NCBI RefSeq assembly: GCF_000383875.1
Contig: NZ_KB912890.1
Span: 189 to 42,523 of the forward strand
Source of the DNA: Caldibacillus debilis DSM 16016
GTDB taxonomy: Bacteria > Bacillota > Bacilli > Bacillales > Caldibacillaceae
Direction: 5' to 3'
Length of the DNA stretch: 42,335 nt
The notes under the pieces are model-generated. The model made no database searches. It had not been told where the DNA came from and saw nothing but the letters and a program-made list of their open reading frames with translations. Positions 1-8,242 of this stretch are shown one piece after another. The position numbers and the translations under genes are program-made. The first letter of the stretch is position 1, and each line of letters begins with the position of its first letter.

Positions 1-1
1 A

Positions 2-55
2 TATATTAGTCCAACGATTCTACAAGAAATTCAGGAGCAACGTAAAGCGGCATAA
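2..55 (+). CDS. C-terminal tail of an unidentified protein (partial)
   Basis: One frame is open from the left edge and gives 17 residues ending in QEIQEQRKAA before a TAA stop at 53-55. It is too short to assign to a family. The transposase fragment at the other end and the gene-poor sequence that follows make a transposase tail possible, but nothing in the residues proves it. Confidence 0.25.
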   Translation, partial: YISPTILQEIQEQRKAA

Positions 56-692
56 ACCATTTCGGAGTGCTGATGGTTTTTGCGAACTTTATTTGACACT
101 AACCCATATGCGGAGATCAAAATCACAAAAAATGATATTCAAGAAATTGGACCCCAATTGTTGATCGTGTCCGACATTTGGGGTGCAGTCCGGCATTGGG
201 CGATGAAGTTCAAGAATTTGCGTAAAAGAAGCGAGCGCAAAGCTGTTTCATTTCCGGGAGGCTATGTTGCCCGGGCTGGGGGCAGGATTTTACACAATGA
301 AACATGAGGAACGCGAGCGGCCAGGCGAGGGTCGCTATGGAAGTCCAGCCGCCGTTGGTCCATTGGGCAGTAAAATTTAACAATGCCGCGGCGCGCATAG
401 GACCAGTTCCCGGGTCTTGGCTTTCCGTTCCGGTTGCGGGGACCGGGGGCTGTCCGCGTTTTTTAACATCTTTTTTACGGAAAAAATTAGAGAAATTTAA
501 CAAAATAAGTATACAATACTAATAAATGATTCAAACCGGTATGGTTCTTTGCCAAAAATTGAATAATGATTAATTACAGAAGGAAATGAATGGCTAAGTT
601 TATCTTTCCCGCATTTCTCCGGATAATGGAAAATCCCTTTTGGGTCCTGAACGGATTTCCGCTTCAGGATGAATAAGATTTCGGGTGATTCG
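56..692. other. Gene-free left flank, about 640 bases
   Basis: No reading frame here has a convincing ribosome binding site or recognisable protein. The first 200 bases could be the non-coding end of an insertion element. The stretch around 370-530 turns AT-rich and carries two similar words, AAATTTAACA near 373 and again near 493. The AT-rich part ending near 520 may hold the promoter of the polysaccharide genes, but no -35/-10 pair with good spacing was found. Confidence 0.4.
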
Positions 693-2147
693 ATGCAAAT
701 CGTGAAAAAATATGCGTTCGTCATGCAGATCGTTTTTTTGCTGGGTTCCCTTGTTTTTCAACGGGATTGGGCCGGCTACGGGTTATCGGCGGCCATTTTT
801 TTGTTGGCTTTCCTCAATCGGAAGGCGGGATTTTATTTTCTTTGCGTCTATTTTTCCGTCCGCCCGTTTGTGATCGAGCTGAATCCCGGGATGAAATTTG
901 CCGGAGATCTGGCCATTCTCGCCCTGTTTTTTCCTTTGTTCTATCAAAAAGGATGGGGAAGAAATGCCGATTGCCGCCGCTATCGGTTTATCGGTTATTT
1001 CCTCTCCTTCAGTTTCATCGGGTCGCTCGCGGCTTTCCTGTCCGGCGTTGACATTTTCGCCCTTTTCTTTCAATGGCGGGCGTATTGGATCACTTTGCTC
1101 CTCGTCTTTATTGGGGCGGAAATGAAATGGACGAAGAAGGAGATCGCGAATCTTCTCCTTCTGACGGTGGGCATGGCGGATCTCCTTGCCGTCTGCGGAT
1201 TGATTGAGAAGATTTCGTGGCGCACCCTCCTTTTGCCCGAAAGCTGGCAGAATTGGCAACTCTCGGGGACAAACCGGATCCGCATTTACGGCCTTCTGGC
1301 CAATCCGAATGTTTTGGCCGGATATTTTGTCATTGCTTTTGTTTCGGCGATTGCGCTCCTCCGGAGGAATCCCTCCGCGAAATCCAGATGGTTTTTCATG
1401 GGAAGCGCGGCCTTGATTTTCGGCGCTTTTCTCCTCACCTATTCAAGGGGAACGATGATCGCCTTCCTGCTTGCGGCCGTCTTCTATTATGCGGCAAAAA
1501 GGGAATTTTCCGCGGCAAAACCGATTCTCCTTTCGGTATTATCGGCCGTTCTTCTCGTCTACTTGCCGGCCGTTGCCTTGGCGGATATGGTAGGGAAAAA
1601 CTTCATGGAGGGAAACGGAAGCTTCCGGGAAATGCCTGTTGGTGAAGGGGGAAAGCGGTATTCCGATCTCCTTTCCGGGGAGATGATTGAGGAAAGCGCC
1701 CAGTGGGGAAGAATATATATCGTGAAAAAGGGACTGGAAATCTTCATGGACCACCCGTGGATCGGGACGGGTTTTGCCACCTTCGGCGACTCGGCGACGC
1801 TGGTCCGTTCGTCCCCCATCTATGAAAAATACCGGCTCAGCGAAGGCATATATACCGACAATCAATACATACAAATCGTTGTCCAATCCGGATTGGCCGG
1901 CACGGCCTGTTTTTCCCTTTTCGTTTTCGGGATGCTCCGGGCCGTGCGGAGATATGCCGGAGAAAGGGAAGCGCGGCTCCTTTTTTACGCCTTTTTTGCC
2001 ATGGCGGCGATCGGCAGCGCTTTTTATAATATGTTAGAGGACAAAATTTTTACCTTATACTTCTACAGCTTTCTGGGCTATCTGTTGAACCGGCGGAAAA
2101 CCGGTTTTCCGGAACGGCGGGAGGCGAAAGGCTCAGGGATCGGTTGA
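693..2147 (+). CDS. O-antigen ligase / polymerase-like membrane protein
   Basis: A polytopic membrane protein of about 484 residues that resembles the O-antigen ligase (Wzy/WaaL) family. The signs are many hydrophobic segments, a central ANPNVLAGYF segment, the TYSRGTMIAFLLA segment, and a large extracytoplasmic loop followed by the HPWIGTGFATFGDS motif typical of this family. Such proteins polymerise or transfer lipid-linked glycans on the outer face of the membrane; the substrate here is unknown. ATG 693 is preferred because GGGTGA lies 4 bases upstream; an in-frame ATG at 669 has no usable ribosome binding site. It is followed by a MurJ-type flippase and two glycosyltransferases in the same direction, which supports a role in a surface polysaccharide or teichoic-type polymer. 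Confidence 0.8.
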   Translation: MQIVKKYAFVMQIVFLLGSLVFQRDWAGYGLSAAIFLLAFLNRKAGFYFLCVYFSVRPFVIELNPGMKFAGDLAILALFFPLFYQKGWGRNADCRRYRFIGYFLSFSFIGSLAAFLSGVDIFALFFQWRAYWITLLLVFIGAEMKWTKKEIANLLLLTVGMADLLAVCGLIEKISWRTLLLPESWQNWQLSGTNRIRIYGLLANPNVLAGYFVIAFVSAIALLRRNPSAKSRWFFMGSAALIFGAFLLTYSRGTMIAFLLAAVFYYAAKREFSAAKPILLSVLSAVLLVYLPAVALADMVGKNFMEGNGSFREMPVGEGGKRYSDLLSGEMIEESAQWGRIYIVKKGLEIFMDHPWIGTGFATFGDSATLVRSSPIYEKYRLSEGIYTDNQYIQIVVQSGLAGTACFSLFVFGMLRAVRRYAGEREARLLFYAFFAMAAIGSAFYNMLEDKIFTLYFYSFLGYLLNRRKTGFPERREAKGSGIG

Positions 2148-2441
2148 GAATTCCGCCTGCCTGGAGCTGAGGATGGAGACGAAAAAATCTTCAAATCTTT
2201 TCAGCTGAGGGCGGCCGGAAGCGGCTGCGGAATCCGTCTGTCTTTGGAGGGGCAAGTTTTCAAATTCAGCCGGGACCGGGGGATGGGAAAGCGGCCCTCC
2301 GTCCGACCGGGAAAAATTCCTTCGGATTGGATTTTCCCCGGTAAGCGGAAAGCGGCCGGCATACCCGACTTCCATGAAATGATGAAGCCAAAAAATTGGA
2401 ACAGCCTATGGGAAGAAAGCTGTTCAAATGAGGAATGGAAA

Positions 2442-3983
2442 ATGGGAAAATGGCCAGCAATCGTCAAAGCGGCAGGAATCGTCACTGCCATAACGGCTAT
2501 CGGGAAAATTCTCGGTTTTTTGCGGGAATCGATCATCGCCGCCTTTTTCGGCACGTCTGCGGAGGCCGACGTATTTTTCGTGGCGAGCCTCGTTCCGACC
2601 ATCCTGTTCACCGCCCTCGGGACGGCGATTCAGGCCGGCATTGTTCCGATTTACCTTCGGGAGAAGGAAAAAAACGCGAAAGAAGCGGCTCATTTGATCG
2701 GTTCGCTCGGCACCTTTTTTGTGTTCGTTTCCATTGCCGCGGCGATCCTCGCGATCCTGGCCGCCCGGCCGCTCGTCTCCTTCCTCGCGCCCGGGTTCTC
2801 TGCGGACCAATTGCGGTTGGCCGAACGGCTGACCGTCATCCTCGTCCCCGCCATCGTGTTTATGACGCTCACTTCCGTTGCCTCCGGGGTTTTGCATGCC
2901 AACCAAAAGTTTGCGATGCCGGCCCTTACCTCGACGGTGCAAAATCTCGCCGTCATCCTGTCGGCCCTTTTCCTTGCTCGTCCCTTTGGCGTCATCGGTT
3001 TGGCCTTCGGTTTTCTCGCCGGGACGGCCCTGCAATTTTTTATCCAATGGCCGAGTTTAAAAAGATACCGGGTCCGGTTTCCTTTCCCGCCGCAAAAAAG
3101 GGGGATTTCCTTGCGGGAAACCTTATCCGGCTTTTATCCCGTCATCCTTGCCTCCGTGGGGGTGCAAATCAACGGCGTCACCGACCGGATGATCTCTTCA
3201 ACCCTTGACGAAGGCAGCATTTCCTCTTTAAATTATGCCTATCGGTTGTTATGGCTGCCGTTAAGCGTCATGATCGGCCCGCTGATCACCGTGTTGTATC
3301 CGTCCATCGTCGGATCCGCACTCAAAGGGGCGAAGCCCTTCGGCCGGATCGTCGGGCAAGGGTTCCGCACGATCATCTATCTTTCCATCCCGTTTATGCT
3401 CGTGATGATCATCAGCGGAAAGGCGTTGATCCGGCTCGCTTTCGAACGGGGCGCCTTCGATGCCTCGGATACCGTCCGCACTTACGGGGTGTTTATTTGC
3501 TACGGGATCGGCCTGGCTTTTTTTGCCCTAAGGGACTACTTGATGAATTGTTTTTATGCTTTGAAGGAAAACCGGCTGGTGATGCATTCCTGCCTTTGGA
3601 CGGTATTGCTGAATATCGGCTTCAGCCTCCTTTTGTCCCGTTTTTACGGCGCGGCGGGGATCGCCCTTGCCGGTACGATGGCCATGCTTTTCCAGACGGT
3701 TTATTTGCTGGTCTGTTTCCGGCGGAAGAGCGGGCTCGTGGTCAGCGGGGCGGAGGGATGGCGGGATTGGGGCAAATATGCGTTGCTTTTTGCCTTCCCC
3801 CTTTCGCTCCTTCTTCCGGCCCGCGGAACGGTCGAGAAGTTTCCCGATATTGCCGAACTTTTTTTGGTCAGCGCCATGGTGTTTTCCTTTCATTTTTTCC
3901 TTTCCTGGCTGTTGAAAATGGAAGAGCCGAAAAGGTGTCTGGCCCTCTTGGCAAAGAACAAATCCGTTACCTTCGGTGAATAA
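2442..3983 (+). CDS. murJ: MurJ/MviN-family lipid flippase
   Basis: About 513 residues, the normal length for MurJ, which flips lipid II or a related lipid-linked glycan across the membrane. The start is typical of the family (a short helix, then GKILGFLRESIIAAFFG), and ANPNQ-like and GxxLANQK-type segments recur: VLHANQKFAMPAL, SLNYAYRLLWLPLSV, RDYLMNCFYALKENR. The frame stays open upstream to 2244, but the 66 extra residues are polar and unlike the family. ATG 2442 has GAGG 8 bases upstream, so it is taken as the start. Because it sits between an O-antigen-ligase-like gene and glycosyltransferases, it may serve a surface polymer rather than being the housekeeping lipid II flippase. Membership of the MOP superfamily is certain; the cargo is inferred. 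Confidence 0.88.
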   Translation: MGKWPAIVKAAGIVTAITAIGKILGFLRESIIAAFFGTSAEADVFFVASLVPTILFTALGTAIQAGIVPIYLREKEKNAKEAAHLIGSLGTFFVFVSIAAAILAILAARPLVSFLAPGFSADQLRLAERLTVILVPAIVFMTLTSVASGVLHANQKFAMPALTSTVQNLAVILSALFLARPFGVIGLAFGFLAGTALQFFIQWPSLKRYRVRFPFPPQKRGISLRETLSGFYPVILASVGVQINGVTDRMISSTLDEGSISSLNYAYRLLWLPLSVMIGPLITVLYPSIVGSALKGAKPFGRIVGQGFRTIIYLSIPFMLVMIISGKALIRLAFERGAFDASDTVRTYGVFICYGIGLAFFALRDYLMNCFYALKENRLVMHSCLWTVLLNIGFSLLLSRFYGAAGIALAGTMAMLFQTVYLLVCFRRKSGLVVSGAEGWRDWGKYALLFAFPLSLLLPARGTVEKFPDIAELFLVSAMVFSFHFFLSWLLKMEEPKRCLALLAKNKSVTFGE

Positions 3984-4008
3984 AGATTGCAAAGAAGGGA
4001 AAAAGCTG

Positions 4009-4731
4009 ATGAAAAAGACCGTTGAAATTTTGGGGATTTCCTTTTTTCATACCACAAGGGAAGAATTGAAAGACATCATTTTGCAGCGGGCGGTCCGCGG
4101 CGAAAAATGTTTTATCGTAACGGGGAATCCGGAGATTGTCATGCATGCGAAAAAAAATCCGGAATACCTGCATGTCATCCGCTCCGCAGACTATGTGATT
4201 CCGGACGGTTCGGGGATCATCCTGGCGTCGAAAATTTTAAAGAGGCCGCTCGCCGAACGGATCGCCGGCTTTGATTTTATGGGGGACATGCTGAGGATCG
4301 CCGCAGAGCGGTCCTTGTCCGTGTATTTGTTGGGAGCGGAGGATGAGGTGGTGAAAACAGCGGCCGCCAACATCCGGAAGCAATATCCGAACATCCGGAT
4401 CGCGGGCTTCCATCACGGCTATTTTGACCTTCGCGATGAAGAAGTCGCCCGCCGGGTCGTCGCGGCAAATCCCGATTTCATTTTCGTCGCCTTAGGTTTT
4501 CCCAAACAGGAGATTTGGATCCATCGTTATCTCTCCATGTTTGAAAAGGGCGTTTTTATGGGGGTCGGCGGCAGTTTTGATGTGCTGGCCGGGAAGGCGA
4601 AGAGGGCCCCGGAGTTTTGGCGGAGGCTGAACTTGGAATGGCTTTACCGCCTGATCCAGCAACCGTCCCGCTGGCGGCGGATGCTGGCCCTGCCCGAATT
4701 CGTATTGGCCGTGTTGAAAGAAAGATTTTAA
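4009..4731 (+). CDS. tagA: WecG/TagA/CpsF-family glycosyltransferase
   Basis: 240 residues of the GT26 family. TagA transfers ManNAc from UDP-ManNAc to undecaprenyl-PP-GlcNAc, the committed step of wall teichoic acid linkage-unit synthesis; other members make other polymers. The catalytic positions known from the family are present: Thr38 in VTGNPE, Asp66 in IPDGSG and Gln167 in GFPKQE. The C-terminal basic/aromatic tail (EWLYRLIQQPSRWRR) is the membrane-targeting appendage. ATG 4009 is chosen because GAAGGGA lies 8 bases upstream; the longer frame from 3976 would overlap murJ. The gene follows murJ by 25 bases and is probably co-transcribed. The family call is firm, but the exact acceptor and sugar are not. 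Confidence 0.87.
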   Translation: MKKTVEILGISFFHTTREELKDIILQRAVRGEKCFIVTGNPEIVMHAKKNPEYLHVIRSADYVIPDGSGIILASKILKRPLAERIAGFDFMGDMLRIAAERSLSVYLLGAEDEVVKTAAANIRKQYPNIRIAGFHHGYFDLRDEEVARRVVAANPDFIFVALGFPKQEIWIHRYLSMFEKGVFMGVGGSFDVLAGKAKRAPEFWRRLNLEWLYRLIQQPSRWRRMLALPEFVLAVLKERF

Positions 4732-5155
4732 GCGGTCCATCGGCTCAGGCCGCCGGGAAGCCGGGCAGGAAATAAACGGGAAAGAAGGACGGGAGAAAGT
4801 CCGGAACGGCAGAAATGCGGTAGGAAGGACGCATCGGCCCGGAAAGGCGAAACCGAAAAGAGCGGAGGAATCCGGGGCGACAGGCAGCTTCGTGAATTCC
4901 CGCGTGAAGCCCATGAATCCGGAATGGCCCGGCCGGATTTTGCCCGCAAGGATGGCGATGTCTTCGTACCTTGTCAAAGCGGGGCTGTGGAAATAACGGT
5001 CCCCGGTTCATGGCCGCCATCCCGATCGGCACGAATATTTCCCCATACTGGGGCAATTGCTTTCTTTGGTCAGCGGCCGGCAGCGGAAAAAACAATGACC
5101 TGCCATGATACGTGATCTGAAGGGCAATTGCTTATCAAGATGCGTGCTTGTCTGG

Positions 5156-5187
5156 CCGTCGCAGGGGCGACCTGCGACGGGAATTTT
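5156..5187 (+). ncRNA. Strong hairpin in glycosyltransferase leader
   Basis: CCGTCGCAGG (5156-5165) pairs perfectly with CCTGCGACGG (5171-5180) around a 5-base loop, followed after GAA by TTTTT. It could be an intrinsic terminator with a displaced U-tract or a structural stem of a leader RNA. Confidence 0.5.
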
Positions 5188-5229
5188 TATCCGGCAAAAG
5201 GCTGTTACAGAACCTCCGTTTTCCCAATC

Positions 5230-5282
5230 GCCCGCTTGCCCGATGCGTTCGCCATCCGAAGCTATGATAAAGCGGGCTTTTT
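5230..5282 (+). terminator. Terminator-like hairpin 27 bases before a start codon
   Basis: GCCCGCTT (5230-5237) pairs perfectly with AAGCGGGC (5270-5277), followed by TTTTT. A minor stem (GATG/CATC) can form inside the 32-base loop. The space between it and the ATG at 5310 is too short for a promoter, so transcription of the glycosyltransferase must pass through it. This is either attenuation or a leaky terminator. Confidence 0.55.
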
Positions 5283-5309
5283 CCAAATTTTTTATAAGAG
5301 GGTAGGAAA

Positions 5310-6407
5310 ATGCATATTTTACATTTGAATGCGGGCAATGAAACGGGCGGAGGCATGATCCATATTTTATCCCTGTTGAATGAGTTCAAGCGGAACGAGT
5401 TCACCCTCGGATTGTTGGAAGAAGGCTTGATGCAAAAGAAGGCGAAGGAACTCGGCATCCGCACCGTGCTGTTTAAACAGCGGGGAAAATTCGATGTTTC
5501 CGTCATCCGATCGGTTTGCCGGTACATGAAGGAGCATCATGTCGATATCGTTCATACCCACGGTCCGCGGGCGAACGTATTGGGGATGATCATCAAGAAA
5601 AAAACCGGCTGCAGATGGGTATTGACGGTGCACAGCGATCCCCGGGACGATTTTTTGGGCGGGGGATTGAAAGGAAGATGTTTCACGGCCGTCCATCTTT
5701 TCGCCATCAAAAAAGCGGATCATTGTTTTGCCGTATCGGAGAGATTTAAAAAAATCTTGAGGGAGCTGGGGATGGAGGAAGAAAAGATCACGGCCATCCT
5801 GAACGGGATCGATTTTCGGCGAACGCCGGAACCTTACGACCGGAAAGCGTTCCGCTTCCGGGACAATGATTTTTTAATCCTCATGGTGGCGAGGCTGGAA
5901 AGGGTAAAAGGCCATGAAATGGCCCTCCGGGCGTTGAAAAAGGTGGCGAGGGCCCATCCGAATGTCCGCCTGCTCCTTATCGGGGACGGCAGTTTGCGGA
6001 AGGAGCTGGAGGACAGGGCAAAAAAAGAAGGCATCGGCGAAAGGGTGCATTTTTTCGGCTACCGGCCGGACGCGGAAAGATTTTACCCGATGGCGGATGT
6101 CGCCCTGCTCACCTCTTACAGCGAAAGCTTTCCCTTTGTTTTGTTGGAGGCGGCCCGGGCGGGCGTGCCGGTCATTACGACGGATGTGGGCGGGGTGCGG
6201 CATCTGGTGCCCGATCGCCGGTACGGATGGGTGATCGATGTGGGGGACGAAAACCAATTGGGCGAAAGCCTGATGGAGGCCGTGCGCTTGAAGGGGGAAC
6301 AGAAACTGCGGGAAATGGGCGAACGGTTGAAAGAACGGGCTTCCCAAAGATTTTCCGTCAGGCATTTTGCCGAAAGCGTATATGAGGTTTACCGGAAATG
6401 GGTTTGA
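5310..6407 (+). CDS. GT4-family glycosyltransferase
   Basis: 365 residues with the two-domain GT-B layout of family 4. The N-terminal half has NETGGGMIHILSLL for acceptor binding and VDIVHTHGPRANVLG. The C-terminal half has the nucleotide-sugar site: VARLERVKGHEMALRAL, LLLIGDGSLRKELE and the E-x7-E motif in SESFPFVLLEAARAGVPVI. It would transfer a sugar from a nucleotide donor to a lipid-linked or surface glycan at the cytoplasmic face. The start is ATG 5310 with GAGGGTAGG just upstream. It is followed at once by a terminator, so it ends the polysaccharide group. Donor and acceptor cannot be read from the sequence. Confidence 0.87.
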   Translation: MHILHLNAGNETGGGMIHILSLLNEFKRNEFTLGLLEEGLMQKKAKELGIRTVLFKQRGKFDVSVIRSVCRYMKEHHVDIVHTHGPRANVLGMIIKKKTGCRWVLTVHSDPRDDFLGGGLKGRCFTAVHLFAIKKADHCFAVSERFKKILRELGMEEEKITAILNGIDFRRTPEPYDRKAFRFRDNDFLILMVARLERVKGHEMALRALKKVARAHPNVRLLLIGDGSLRKELEDRAKKEGIGERVHFFGYRPDAERFYPMADVALLTSYSESFPFVLLEAARAGVPVITTDVGGVRHLVPDRRYGWVIDVGDENQLGESLMEAVRLKGEQKLREMGERLKERASQRFSVRHFAESVYEVYRKWV

Positions 6408-6430
6408 AAGGGGCAAGCGGCCCTTTTTTT
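6407..6430 (+). terminator. Intrinsic terminator after GT4 gene
   Basis: AAAGGG pairs with CCCTTT around an 8-base loop and runs into TTTTTTT. The stem begins within the stop codon of the glycosyltransferase. Confidence 0.75.
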
Positions 6431-6805
6431 ATTTGGTGGAAAACTACCGCCGGCGCCAAACCTTAAATACCCGGGAGCCGCGGTCCGGAATTGGCGGGAT
6501 CGGCGGCCGTGCCGGTTTGAAAGCGGGGATGCGCTTTGGGGAAGGGACCCGGGAAAAATGCCGGATGCATGCGGAGAAATTTTCCCCTGGCGGCGCAGTC
6601 CGCGACGGTCCCGACACCGGACGGATTCTTTGGACAACATCTTCGCGGCTCCGGGTACGGAGAGGCAAGCTTTTTCGCGGACCGCCTCCTTCAGCCGCCC
6701 ATTCCCCGCTGCCGGTCTTTTTCTGGTTCATATCTGGACAATCTTATAAAAAGGAGTGAAAATCATAAGATTTTATTAAAATCATATATTTTTCAGAAAA
6801 AACCG

Positions 6806-6834
6806 TTGACATTATGAAAGCGATTACTTAATAA
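6806..6834 (+). promoter_or_regulatory. SigA-type promoter of the sugar ABC operon
   Basis: TTGACA (6806-6811) is a perfect -35 box. It is followed after 17 bases by TAATAA (6829-6834), a weaker -10. The rest of the 473-base gap upstream (6431-6800) shows no gene. The 17-base spacer contains a near-perfect cre. Confidence 0.7.
6815..6828 (+). promoter_or_regulatory. cre (CcpA binding site) inside the promoter spacer
   Basis: TGAAAGCGATTACT matches 13 of 14 positions of the consensus TGWAANCGNTNWCA. It fills the space between the -35 and -10 boxes, a position that gives direct repression by CcpA-HPr(Ser-P) when preferred sugars are present. Confidence 0.75.
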
Positions 6835-6842
6835 TAAAGATG

Positions 6843-6863
6843 TAAACCAGATTTAAACCAGAT
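6843..6863 (+). promoter_or_regulatory. Tandem direct-repeat operator candidate
   Basis: TAAACCAGAT occurs twice in a row (6843-6852 and 6854-6863) with an 11-base period, about one helical turn, right after the -10 box at the expected transcription start. It is a good candidate operator for the GntR-type regulator encoded at 9987. The assignment is inferred from position. Confidence 0.5.
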
Positions 6864-6880
6864 CTTAGGGGTGGGAGAAA

Positions 6881-8158
6881 TTGAAAAAGAAGTGGTTAGG
6901 CGTATTTTTGGCCGTTTTGTTGGTCCTGACGCTCTTCAGCGGCTGCTCATCCAAGAAAAATTCAAGCGAAGAAAATTCAGGGGGAGAGTTAAAAGGGGAA
7001 TTAACCGTTTGGATCCATCCTTTCGTTGAAGGGGACTTGAAAGCGAAGCAGACGGAAATCTTCAACAACATGGCGAAAAGCTTCAACGAAAAATATCCGA
7101 AGGTAAAAGTCAAATTCGAAGAAATCCCTTGGGCCAACAGGGAGCAAAAGATTTTAACCGCCTTGGCCTCCAATCAGGGACCGGATGTTTTCTACATTAT
7201 TCCGGACATGATGGCCCAGTTTGCCGAAAAAGGGGTGCTCACGCCCATCACCGATTTATTGGGTGACGACTGGGATAAGGAGGATTTTGCCCAGACGACG
7301 CTGGATTCCGTCACCTATAAGGGCGAAATTTACGGCCTGCCGATCCTGCGGGAAGTCCAAACCTATTTTTACAACACAAAAATATTGAAAGAAATCGGCG
7401 GCGATCCGAATCACCTCCCGACCACCTGGGATGAATTCAATGAATTGGCGAAAAAAGCGGTGGAAAAGGGATATTTTGCCAGAACCTTCGAGGGAGGGAA
7501 CACCCCGAATGCCAGCCTTTATCCGCTGATATGGCAAGCCGGCGGGGACATCATCGATAAAAACGGGAATGTGGTGATCAATCAGCCTGAAGGGGTTAAA
7601 GCGTTGGAATTGATTCAGGATTGGTATAAAAACGGTTACATTCCCAAAGATTCGATCAACTCCCTTGACCATTTCACCCCCTTTGTCGAGAACAAGATCC
7701 TCGCCGCCTGGGGAACGGGGGTCACCGTCAACCTGATGAAGGAAAGGGGCTTTACGGATTTCGTCGTCGGTCCTCCGCTGAAGGATAAGGAGACCGCCAC
7801 CTTCGGAACGACCGGGATGTTCGTGGTTGCCGCCAACAGCAAAAATAAAGAGGCGGCCGCCCAATTGATCAAGGAGATGACCAGTACGGAGCACGCCAAG
7901 GCCTTCAATGAACTGACCAAATATATTCCCGCAAGACTGTCCGCCCTGTCGATTTACGATAATGACCCGGTGATGAAACAATTATCGGAATATGTCCAAT
8001 ATGCTCGGCCCGGCGTCATCCATCCCGTCGCCCGCACCGTGATCCCGAAGATCCAAGCGGAAATGCAAGCGATGATGGAAGGGAAGAAAACGCCGAAACA
8101 GGCTGCGGATGACATGGCCAAGGCGATCGAAGAAGAGAAAGAAAAAGAAGGATTGTGA
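6881..8158 (+). CDS. Sugar ABC transporter substrate-binding lipoprotein
   Basis: 425 residues, family 1 extracellular solute-binding protein. A type II signal peptide ends in LFSGC with Cys22 as the lipidated residue, followed by a polar SSKKNSSEEN linker. The binding fold shows GELTVWIHPF near the mature N-terminus, GPDVFYIIPDMMAQFAEKG, and a C-terminal helical tail rich in Lys/Glu. It captures an oligosaccharide or sugar outside the cell and hands it to the permeases encoded next. The start is TTG 6881, with AGGGGTG 7 bases upstream. A hairpin follows the stop, which may keep this mRNA segment more abundant than the permease part. The ligand cannot be predicted. Confidence 0.92.
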   Translation: MKKKWLGVFLAVLLVLTLFSGCSSKKNSSEENSGGELKGELTVWIHPFVEGDLKAKQTEIFNNMAKSFNEKYPKVKVKFEEIPWANREQKILTALASNQGPDVFYIIPDMMAQFAEKGVLTPITDLLGDDWDKEDFAQTTLDSVTYKGEIYGLPILREVQTYFYNTKILKEIGGDPNHLPTTWDEFNELAKKAVEKGYFARTFEGGNTPNASLYPLIWQAGGDIIDKNGNVVINQPEGVKALELIQDWYKNGYIPKDSINSLDHFTPFVENKILAAWGTGVTVNLMKERGFTDFVVGPPLKDKETATFGTTGMFVVAANSKNKEAAAQLIKEMTSTEHAKAFNELTKYIPARLSALSIYDNDPVMKQLSEYVQYARPGVIHPVARTVIPKIQAEMQAMMEGKKTPKQAADDMAKAIEEEKEKEGL

Positions 8159-8198
8159 TTCGGGGGGATCTTTTTCCCCTTCTTCTTTTTCCCGAATC
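8157..8198 (+). terminator. Intra-operon hairpin after the binding-protein gene
   Basis: GATTCGGG (8157-8164) pairs perfectly with CCCGAATC (8191-8198); inside it, GGGGA can pair with TTCCCC. The stem overlaps the stop codon of the binding protein. With no clean U-run after it, it is more likely an mRNA-stabilising or partial-termination element than a full stop. Confidence 0.6.
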
Positions 8199-8242
8199 AG
8201 AAAGGGTAAAGGAAAGGGAGAAATTTGGAGGGTTCATGACAA

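Larger units (their letters stand above)
4732..5309 (+). other. Gene-free leader upstream of a glycosyltransferase
   Basis: 578 bases with no credible gene. The second half is structured: a 12-base direct repeat GGGCAATTGCTT at 5051-5062 and 5122-5133, a perfect 10-bp hairpin at 5156-5180, and a terminator-like hairpin at 5230-5282 that ends 27 bases before the next start codon. It looks like an untranslated leader rather than a decayed gene. Confidence 0.5.

Noticed and set aside
2244-2441. 66-residue N-terminal extension of the MurJ frame
   Set aside because: It is polar, unlike the family and begins at a TTG without a proper ribosome binding site; ATG 2442 has GAGG 8 bases upstream.
2424-3047. 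207-codon minus-strand frame inside murJ
   Set aside because: Arg/Gly/Asp-rich shadow of a clear membrane-protein gene.
4950-5309. Known riboswitch or EAR element upstream of the glycosyltransferase
   Set aside because: No consensus core of a known riboswitch or of the eps-associated RNA could be identified by eye; only the hairpins and terminator are supported.
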